A DNA stretch of 5,277 bases from Actinomycetes bacterium (GTDB lineage Bacteria > Actinomycetota > Acidimicrobiia > Acidimicrobiales > Acidimicrobiaceae): positions 1 through 5,277 of the forward strand of contig JAJYVK010000152.1 in NCBI GenBank assembly GCA_021792075.1, written 5' to 3'. Positions 1 through 5,277 of this stretch are shown piece by piece (positions within the stretch are counted from its first letter, which is position 1; every line of letters starts with the position of its first letter). The translations under genes and the position numbers were made by a program. Under the pieces are notes generated by a model. It made no database searches. It was given only the letters and a program-made list of their open reading frames with translations, and was not told the DNA's origin.

Positions 1-1
1 A

Positions 2-388
2 CCGGTTATACACGGAGCCGATACAAAGAGGCTTCGGGGACTTGCCCGTGATATCAGGGATCTTGCCGACCGTGCTCGTTCAAAGAGATTGACGGCTGAC
101 GATATTGTCGGTGGTACGTTCACCATTACAAATCCTGGACCCTTTGGGACCTTCATGACCGTCTCTATCATCAACCAGCCTCAGGTAGCTATTCTTTCCA
201 CGGATGGAGTCAAGAGGAAGCCGGTTGTCGTAACCCAAACGGACGGTTCAGAGTCGATTGCGATTCACTCAGTAGGGATAATGGCGCTGTCCTTCGACCA
301 CCGAGTGATCGACGGGGCATATGCAGCCGCCTTCCTTGCCCGCATAAAGGAGATTATCGAGACTTGGAACTGGGCGCAGGAGCTTTAG
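2..388 (+). CDS. 2-oxoacid dehydrogenase E2 component, C-terminal catalytic part (5'-truncated by window edge)
   Basis: Dihydrolipoyllysine acyltransferase, the core subunit of a cytoplasmic 2-oxoacid dehydrogenase complex; it moves an acyl group from its lipoyl arm to coenzyme A. The frame is open from base 2 to the TAG at 386-388, giving 128 visible residues, all within the catalytic domain. Visible motifs in order are an IRDLADRAR-type helix, the GGTFTITNPGPFG strand-turn, INQPQVAIL, KRKPVVV, and the active-site FDHRVIDG with catalytic His100 and Asp104 (visible numbering). The TTG at 89 lies inside this conserved domain and is not a real start. The lipoyl and E1/E3-binding domains lie left of the window, so acyl specificity (acetyl, succinyl or branched-chain) cannot be decided here. 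It sits 106 bp upstream of the lipBA fusion, whose product would act on its lipoyl domain. Family assignment is firm; substrate is open. Confidence 0.95.
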   Translation, partial: PVIHGADTKRLRGLARDIRDLADRARSKRLTADDIVGGTFTITNPGPFGTFMTVSIINQPQVAILSTDGVKRKPVVVTQTDGSESIAIHSVGIMALSFDHRVIDGAYAAAFLARIKEIIETWNWAQEL

Positions 389-403
389 GAAGCCAATCTC
401 AAA

Positions 404-451
404 TGGTGGGCCGTCATTCGATGGCCCACCACCATCTTCATGTTTTTCTTT
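404..451 (+). terminator. Probable intrinsic terminator after the E2 gene
   Basis: A 12-bp stem (404-415 with 420-431, one G-U pair, otherwise perfect) closes a 4-base loop, ATTC, 15 bp after the E2 stop. A T-rich stretch (TTTTTCTTT, 443-451) follows, but only after an 11-base gap, so this is not a textbook stem-plus-U-tract. It probably ends or attenuates E2 transcription before lipBA. It could instead be an mRNA-stabilising 3' hairpin. Confidence 0.6.
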
Positions 452-483
452 CGTTGCCATTGATTCGGTGATCGCCCCTCTAT

Positions 484-489
484 AGGAGG
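484..489 (+). promoter_or_regulatory. Shine-Dalgarno for lipBA
   Basis: AGGAGG matches the anti-Shine-Dalgarno consensus fully and lies 5 bases before the ATG at 495. It fixes the start of the fused LipB-LipA frame and suggests efficient initiation. Confidence 0.85.
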
Positions 490-494
490 CTAAA

Positions 495-2168
495 ATGCTT
501 CAGACTCGTTGGCTCGGGCGAGTGTCTTACTCTGATGCGCAGGCTCTTCAGCGGGCTTTGTTTGCAAATACGTCTGAGCAGTATCTTCTTCTTTTGGAAC
601 ATCCCAGTGTCTATACGCTTGGTGTCAGGACCGACCTTAACAATATCTTGGTGGATCCGGCGACTGTGGGTGCAGAGATGGTCCGGGCGGATAGAGGCGG
701 AGACGTGACGTATCACGGCCCCGGGCAACTGGTTGGATATCCGATACTGAATGTTCCAGACGAGGCCGATCGTACGCCTAAGTATGTTCACAAACTTGAA
801 CAGCTGATTGTGGATGTGTTGGCGGAGTTCGGGCTGACTAATGCAGGAAAACTGGATGGCTATCCGGGAGTCTGGATTGATCCTGAGGGCAGCAGTCCGA
901 GAAAGATCTGCGCCATAGGAGTGAAGATAACCAGGAACAGGTCGATGCACGGCTTCGCATTGAATGTGAAGACGGATTTATCGATGTTCACTCACATCAT
1001 TCCTTGCGGAATTCCTGATAAGCCGGTTACCTCCCTTGAAAGGGAAGGGGTCGATGTTCCGATGCAGGAGGTCGTCGAGGCATTCGCAAGGCACGGGGCC
1101 AAAGCCTTTGACGACGGAAGTTATCTGCACCAAAGTGTTGGATATCGTCGTCAGGACAGATCCACGTTCTCATCCAGTGCGGTGCAGGATTCGACGTTAC
1201 CGGGAGGCGGGTCGGATGCTGAAAGTTCGACGAGGAGTAACCTGTCCAAGCGGATGGATAGAGCTGGCCTTAAGGCAGATACCTTCCTCAATATCAGCAC
1301 CCGCAAGCCGGACTGGCTGCGCGCCAAGGCGAACATGGGTCCCGAATACCGCGAGGTGAAGCGGACCATGCGAAGGTTATCTCTTTCGACGGTATGCGAG
1401 GAGGCTGGGTGCCCCAATATTTACGAGTGTTGGGCGGATGGCACCGCAACATTTATGATCAACGGAGAGAACTGCACTCGTGCTTGCTCGTTCTGCTTGG
1501 TTAAAACTGATCATCCGGCTCCTTTGGATCCACTGGAGCCAACCAGGGTTGCCGAGGCTGTCAAGGAGATGGGCCTGGCTTTCGCCGTTGTCACGGCAGT
1601 TGCGAGAGATGATCTTGCTGATGGCGGTTCGGGTGCTTTTGCCTCCACCATAAACGAGATCAGAAGGATCTCGCCCGGCACTCGGGTCGAAGTACTGATC
1701 TCTGACTGCAAGGGTGACCCCGATAGCTTGAACAAGGTCTTTGGTGCAAGACCCGACGTTCTTAACCACAATCTGGAGACCGTGTCCAGGCTTCAAAATG
1801 TGGTGCGTCCGTCGGCGTCGTATGCCCGCTCGTTATCTGTCTTAGCGAGAGCAAAGGATGCCGGGCTTGTTACAAAGTCGAGTCTGATAGCTGGAATGGG
1901 AGAGACCAGGGATGAACTGATCGCGGCCCTGAGAGACCTGGCCTCCGTTGGCTGCGACATAGTGACAATCGGCCAATATTTGAGGCCGACAGAGAGACAC
2001 TTTCCAGTTGCCAGGTGGATGACTCCGGAAGAGTTCGCCGAGCTGAGCGAGATAGGTGAAGCGTTTGGGATCGGGCATGTGGAGGCTTCTCCCATGGTAC
2101 GGTCCTCCTATCACGCGAAATCGTCATTTACCTCGATTGCCAACTCCCTGTCGATGCTCAGGGTGTAA
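495..2168 (+). CDS. lipB/lipA: LipB-LipA fusion: octanoyltransferase + lipoyl synthase
   Basis: A single 557-residue protein carrying both steps of de novo protein lipoylation. Residues 1 to about 210 are LipB (octanoyl-ACP:protein N-octanoyltransferase). They contain the R67-GGDVTYHGPGQ signature, catalytic Lys144 in AIGVK, HGFALNV around His152, and catalytic Cys171 in IIPCGI. Residues about 211-265 form a polar Ser/Asp/Arg/Gly-rich linker with no recognisable fold. Residues about 266-557 are LipA, a radical-SAM enzyme that inserts two sulfurs into the octanoyl chain. They contain the auxiliary-cluster cysteines Cys301, Cys306 and Cys312 (CX4CX5C), the radical-SAM cysteines Cys327, Cys331 and Cys334 (CX3CX2C), and the C-terminal RSSYHA motif (Ser537/538) that supplies a serine ligand to the auxiliary cluster. 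Both halves are about full length for stand-alone enzymes. The start is set by AGGAGG 5 bases upstream. No stop or frameshift lies between the halves. An in-frame ATG at 1254 could also give free LipA. The upstream E2 is a natural substrate. The enzyme is expected in the cytoplasm. Confidence 0.96.
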   Translation: MLQTRWLGRVSYSDAQALQRALFANTSEQYLLLLEHPSVYTLGVRTDLNNILVDPATVGAEMVRADRGGDVTYHGPGQLVGYPILNVPDEADRTPKYVHKLEQLIVDVLAEFGLTNAGKLDGYPGVWIDPEGSSPRKICAIGVKITRNRSMHGFALNVKTDLSMFTHIIPCGIPDKPVTSLEREGVDVPMQEVVEAFARHGAKAFDDGSYLHQSVGYRRQDRSTFSSSAVQDSTLPGGGSDAESSTRSNLSKRMDRAGLKADTFLNISTRKPDWLRAKANMGPEYREVKRTMRRLSLSTVCEEAGCPNIYECWADGTATFMINGENCTRACSFCLVKTDHPAPLDPLEPTRVAEAVKEMGLAFAVVTAVARDDLADGGSGAFASTINEIRRISPGTRVEVLISDCKGDPDSLNKVFGARPDVLNHNLETVSRLQNVVRPSASYARSLSVLARAKDAGLVTKSSLIAGMGETRDELIAALRDLASVGCDIVTIGQYLRPTERHFPVARWMTPEEFAELSEIGEAFGIGHVEASPMVRSSYHAKSSFTSIANSLSMLRV

Positions 2169-2202
2169 CATCCGAGTTTCAGACGTTTCTTGGCTGACTA
2201 CT

Positions 2203-2208
2203 AGGCGG
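2203..2208 (+). promoter_or_regulatory. Shine-Dalgarno for the M24 peptidase
   Basis: AGGCGG, a five-of-six match to AGGAGG, lies 7 bases before the ATG at 2216 and supports that start. The 47-bp gap after lipBA shows no hairpin or T-tract, so the peptidase is probably co-transcribed with lipBA. Confidence 0.55.
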
Positions 2209-2215
2209 ATATGCA

Positions 2216-3355
2216 ATGAGTGGACTCTCTTTAGGTGTCGAAGCGTTCTCCAAAGCCTACTTTTCCAGGTTGGAGAAGGTCTTGGAGCAGATGGATTTCC
2301 TTGGTTGTGATGCGCTGGTACTTTCTCTTGGCGCAGACCTCCCCTGGTTGATCGGCTATCAGGCAATGCCGTTGGAGAGGCTTACGGCGCTGGTGGTGAG
2401 AAAGCATGAACAACCGGTGTTGGTGGTAGCAGCTCTGGAGGAGCCGAGGGTTGCCAGACACGGAGATCTTTTCAGGGTCCGTTCATGGCAGGAGTATGAA
2501 GATCCGTACGAAATTGTGGCAAATGCCATCGATGGTTGCGACATGGTGGGGATCTCTGACCGAACTTGGGCTGTTTCTCTGCTCAATCTGCAAAGCAAGA
2601 GCGGTGCCACCTTTTTTCCAGCATCCCAAGTCACCAAAAGCTTGAGGAGCGTGAAGGACCCTGTCGAGCAGGCAATGCTAAAGGAGGCTTCCTGCAGAAC
2701 AGACAGGGTGGCTCAGGCGATAGTAGATGGTGTCGTGAAGTTCGTGGGTCGCAGCGAGCGGGAGATCTCTATGGAGATCTCAGAGCGTTTGTTGGCTGAG
2801 GGATTGGAGAAGGTCAATTTTTCGATCGTTGGATCGGGGCCTCATTCTGCGTCCCCGCATCATGAGCCCGGAAAGAGAGTTGTGGGCCCGAGTGAGGCGG
2901 TCGTGTGTGATTTCGGCGGAGAGTTCAGGCTAGATGGATCCGCGGGATACTGCTCAGATATAACTCGCACGGTTGTGACCGGAGAGATGCCTGGGAGGTT
3001 TGTTGAACTCTACTCGATCCTCAAGACTGCTCAAAAGCGCCAGGTAGAGTCGGTTCGGGCCGGAGCCACATTCGAGAGCGTCGACAGTGTCGGCCGATCC
3101 TATCTGGAGGAGTTTGGCTATGACCAGTATTTCATTCATCGTACCGGGCATGGGATTGGCATTGAGGAGCATGAGGAGCCCTATGTGGTCGACGGTAACA
3201 CAGATCTGATCGCAAGTGGAAACGCATTTTCGATTGAGCCCGGGATTTACATTCCAAACCTATATGGTGCACGCATCGAGGACATTGTCATCGCTACCGA
3301 AACAGGGTGTGAGCTCTTGAACAATGTTGACAGGTCGCTCTGCCAAGTCGAGTGA
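2216..3355 (+). CDS. M24-family metallopeptidase (prolidase / Xaa-Pro peptidase type)
   Basis: A 379-residue dinuclear-metal peptidase, expected to release residues next to proline from peptides; it has no signal peptide, so it is probably cytoplasmic. Residues about 1-150 form the creatinase-like N-terminal domain, and about 155-370 the pita-bread catalytic domain. The metal ligands are all visible: Asp232 (CDFGG), Asp248 (SDITRT), His312 (GHGIG), Glu341 (SIEPGIY) and Glu355 (RIEDIV). Active-site histidines His215 (SPHH) and His319 (EEHEEP) are also present. Spacings from Asp248 to His312 (64), His312 to Glu341 (29) and Glu341 to Glu355 (14) match Pyrococcus furiosus prolidase as I recall it, which favours a prolidase-like over an E. 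coli PepP-like form. The Asp232-Asp248 gap is 16 rather than the usual 11, so the hairpin between them carries about 5 extra residues. Dipeptidase and aminopeptidase activity cannot be separated from sequence alone. It lies 47 bp after lipBA with no functional link seen. Confidence 0.92.
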   Translation: MSGLSLGVEAFSKAYFSRLEKVLEQMDFLGCDALVLSLGADLPWLIGYQAMPLERLTALVVRKHEQPVLVVAALEEPRVARHGDLFRVRSWQEYEDPYEIVANAIDGCDMVGISDRTWAVSLLNLQSKSGATFFPASQVTKSLRSVKDPVEQAMLKEASCRTDRVAQAIVDGVVKFVGRSEREISMEISERLLAEGLEKVNFSIVGSGPHSASPHHEPGKRVVGPSEAVVCDFGGEFRLDGSAGYCSDITRTVVTGEMPGRFVELYSILKTAQKRQVESVRAGATFESVDSVGRSYLEEFGYDQYFIHRTGHGIGIEEHEEPYVVDGNTDLIASGNAFSIEPGIYIPNLYGARIEDIVIATETGCELLNNVDRSLCQVE

Positions 3356-3362
3356 AAGCCGT

Positions 3363-5277
3363 CTAAGCGATAAAGTATTTCGCCTGAGGGTGGTGGCAGA
3401 TGATCGCCGAGGTCGTCTGCTCAGGGTGCAGTTGAAACCCTTCGCTCACTTCAACGCCAATCCGGCCGGCTTCAAGTAGTTTCGCTACGGTCGCATTGTC
3501 TTCCAGGTTCGGGCAGGCGGGATACCCCCATGAATAGCGTCCCCCTCTGTATTGTTGCCTGAACAATCCAGTCAGAGTCGGTCCGTCTTCGTCGACGAAT
3601 CCCCATTCAGTTCGAATCCTGTGGTGCCAGTACTCTGCTAAGGCTTCCGTCATCTCGACGCTCAAGCCATGCAGGAGCAGGTATTTCTGATACTGGTTCT
3701 CTGCGAAGTATCTTGCGGTTACCTCGGAGGCCTTGTGACCCATCGTCACGATGTGAAAGGCAGCGTAGTCTGTATCGGGGGAGTCGACGGGCCGGAAGAA
3801 ATCTGAGATGCACAGATACGGCTCTTTCTTCTGTCTTGGAAAGGTGAACCTGGATATCTCTTTTCGCCGCTCGACATCCGCGAAGACCACGAGGTCGTTC
3901 TCCAAGGAGCCGACCGGATAGTAGCCGTAGACCACTTGAGGAATGAGAAGCTGCTCTGCCTTGGCTTTGTTGAACTGTTCACGCAGAACTGGGCGGATCC
4001 TCTCTTTGAATTCTGGGTCAGGCTCTCCTGAATTTGGCCTGAATCCCCACTGGTTTCTGAACAATGCGGTCTCATTGAGATACTCAACAATGGAGTCGAG
4101 TGAAATTCCCTTCACCACCTCCGATCCGATGAACGGGGGAACGAAGATCCTGTTGTCGGTTGCTACCTCTGGTGATCTCATGGGCGGTTTTTGGCCCGGC
4201 TCGAGTTCACTGTCCCGTTCGGACCTCTTCTTTGGCAGTTTGCGCTCAGAGATGGTCCGGCCAAAATCAGGATCTTCGAGCCCTTTCTCCTTGAGTTCGA
4301 TGAGACGATCCATCGTTCGCAAACCTTCAAAGGCATCTTTGCCGTAGAAGAGCCGTCCTTTGTAGACCTGTCTCAGGTCCTTTTCTACGTAGGTCCGCGT
4401 CAGGGCGGCACCTCCCAGGATGACTGGTATGTTTTCGAGACCCCTTGCATTGAGTTCCTGAAGGTTTTCTCGCATTATCAGGGTCGATTTCACAAGCAAG
4501 CCGCTCATGCCTATCGCATCCGCCTGCGCTTCGATCGCCTTTTGAATCATCTCGCCGACTGAAACCTTGATCCCAAGATTGAATACCCGGTAGCCGTTGT
4601 TTGTAAAGATGATATCAACAAGATTCTTTCCAATATCATGGACGTCACCCTTTACGGTAGCGAGAACGACCGTCCCCTTGGATCCGATATCTTTCTTTTC
4701 CATGTAGGGTTCGAGATGGTTTACAGCGGTTTTCATCGTCTCTGCGCTCGATAACACGAACGGTAGCTGCATTTGGCCGCTTCCGAAGAGGTCTCCAACG
4801 GTCCTCATGCCGTCGAGTAAGAAGCTATTAATGATCTCAAGGGCCCCGTAGCCGTCTTCGAGTGCTTGGTTGAGGTCACTTTCCAGTCCAGTCCGGTTTC
4901 CATCGATGATTCTCCGAGTGAGTCGTTCCCCGATTTCAAGAGTTGAGAGATCCACAGCTTCCTGCGAGGTGATCTCAACTCCCTCAAAAATCCTTATCAG
5001 CTCATTGAGAGGGTCGTAGTCGGAAGTTCTCCGGTCGTAGATCAGGTCGAGGCATACCTTTTTTTGATCCTCCGGGATCTTTGCCAAAGGAATGATGCGC
5101 GCGGGATGGGCAATTGCAGCATCCAGGCCGGCTTTTATGCACTCATCTAAGAAGACCGAGTTCAGCACATGTCTTGCAGCTGGATTGAGACCGAAGGAGG
5201 TATTGGAAAGGCCAAGAACGGTGAAGACCCCCGGCAGTTCACGCTTTATTGCCCTGATTGCATCGATAGTCTCGATT
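3363..5277 (-). CDS. metH: Cobalamin-dependent methionine synthase, C-terminal part (5'-truncated by window edge)
   Basis: Transfers a methyl group from 5-methyltetrahydrofolate through cobalamin to homocysteine, giving methionine in the cytoplasm. The frame stays open to the right edge (first full codon at 5276), with 637 residues visible; the GTG at 5168 is internal, not a start. Visible numbering: residues 1 to about 85 end the pterin-binding barrel, with the GLSNTSFGLNPAAR motif at 22-35. About 105-200 is the four-helix cap. About 200-340 is the B12-binding Rossmann domain with DVHDIG, where His213 is the lower axial cobalt ligand, followed by GMSGL and GGAALTRTY. A charged linker of about 40 residues follows. 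From about 375 to the end is the AdoMet-binding reactivation domain, with the RxxxGYPACP motif at Arg580. The protein ends at HHPQAKYFIA, without the extra C-terminal tail of E. coli MetH. The homocysteine-binding module, if fused, lies outside the window. The gene converges on the peptidase gene, with 7 bp between stops. Confidence 0.97.
   Translation of the reverse strand, partial: IETIDAIRAIKRELPGVFTVLGLSNTSFGLNPAARHVLNSVFLDECIKAGLDAAIAHPARIIPLAKIPEDQKKVCLDLIYDRRTSDYDPLNELIRIFEGVEITSQEAVDLSTLEIGERLTRRIIDGNRTGLESDLNQALEDGYGALEIINSFLLDGMRTVGDLFGSGQMQLPFVLSSAETMKTAVNHLEPYMEKKDIGSKGTVVLATVKGDVHDIGKNLVDIIFTNNGYRVFNLGIKVSVGEMIQKAIEAQADAIGMSGLLVKSTLIMRENLQELNARGLENIPVILGGAALTRTYVEKDLRQVYKGRLFYGKDAFEGLRTMDRLIELKEKGLEDPDFGRTISERKLPKKRSERDSELEPGQKPPMRSPEVATDNRIFVPPFIGSEVVKGISLDSIVEYLNETALFRNQWGFRPNSGEPDPEFKERIRPVLREQFNKAKAEQLLIPQVVYGYYPVGSLENDLVVFADVERRKEISRFTFPRQKKEPYLCISDFFRPVDSPDTDYAAFHIVTMGHKASEVTARYFAENQYQKYLLLHGLSVEMTEALAEYWHHRIRTEWGFVDEDGPTLTGLFRQQYRGGRYSWGYPACPNLEDNATVAKLLEAGRIGVEVSEGFQLHPEQTTSAIICHHPQAKYFIA

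Noticed and set aside
454..484. Possible sigma-70-type promoter before lipBA (TTGCCA at 454-459, TCTATA at 479-484).
   Set aside because: The spacer is 19 bases and the -10 match is weak. The -10 element would overlap the Shine-Dalgarno, so transcription would start too late to include the ribosome site.
480..950. Minus-strand open frame of 156 codons opposite the LipB half.
   Set aside because: Its product has no family resemblance, and the plus strand carries unmistakable LipB motifs throughout.
1140..1260. The LipB-LipA joint as a recent frameshift or assembly error merging two genes.
   Set aside because: Both domains are in the same frame and the frame continues without stops through a linker of about 50 residues. 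Neither alternative frame continues either domain across the joint.
3339..3400. Complementary 7-mers TCTGCCA (3339-3345) and TGGCAGA (3394-3400) flanking the convergent stops, as a bidirectional terminator.
   Set aside because: The arms are short and 48 bases apart with no T-tract on either strand; a match this size is expected by chance.
3943..4562. Plus-strand open frames of 134 and 123 codons opposite metH.
   Set aside because: They lie entirely inside the well-conserved B12 and reactivation domains of metH. Their translations are Ser/Arg-rich with no recognisable motif, and they are shadows of the real frame.
5166..5168. GTG at 5168 (minus strand) as the start of a short stand-alone corrinoid or methyltransferase-like protein.
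   Set aside because: The same frame is open to the window edge and encodes the conserved GLSNTSFGLNPAAR pterin-binding motif upstream, so the start is farther right.

Overview
The window looks like chromosomal DNA from a heterotrophic or mixotrophic bacterium, most likely an actinobacterium. Base composition is moderate (slightly GC-rich by eye). The LipA, E2 and MetH sequences read like actinobacterial relatives. The moderate GC and the resemblance to Acidimicrobiia-type proteins make that class a reasonable guess, but this is inference from remembered family sequences, not a search.

Layout: (1) 2-388, plus strand, is the 3' end of a 2-oxoacid dehydrogenase E2 (dihydrolipoyllysine acyltransferase) gene, carrying the catalytic HxxxDG motif. 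(2) 389-494 is an intergenic stretch with a strong hairpin followed by a T-rich tract, then an excellent Shine-Dalgarno. (3) 495-2168, plus strand, is one uninterrupted reading frame encoding both lipoate-biosynthesis enzymes: an N-terminal LipB octanoyltransferase and a C-terminal LipA lipoyl synthase, joined by a Ser/Asp/Arg-rich linker. (4) 2216-3355, plus strand, is an M24-family metallopeptidase of prolidase / Xaa-Pro peptidase type with all five metal ligands. (5) 3363-5276, minus strand, is the C-terminal half or so of cobalamin-dependent methionine synthase (MetH), which runs off the right edge. It converges on the peptidase gene with only 7 bp between stop codons.

How the genes fit together: the E2 protein is a classic lipoylated substrate. 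LipB would transfer octanoate from acyl carrier protein to the lipoyl domain of E2, and LipA would then insert the two sulfurs. The E2-lipBA order therefore places a lipoylation target next to the machinery that modifies it. The peptidase (probably co-transcribed downstream of lipBA) and metH have no evident link to lipoylation.

The most notable feature is the LipB-LipA fusion. Both halves retain all catalytic or cluster-binding residues I can check, so it should be a working bifunctional enzyme performing two consecutive steps. I see no mobile elements, CRISPR arrays, tRNA or rRNA genes, and no evidence of a wholly unknown multi-gene system.
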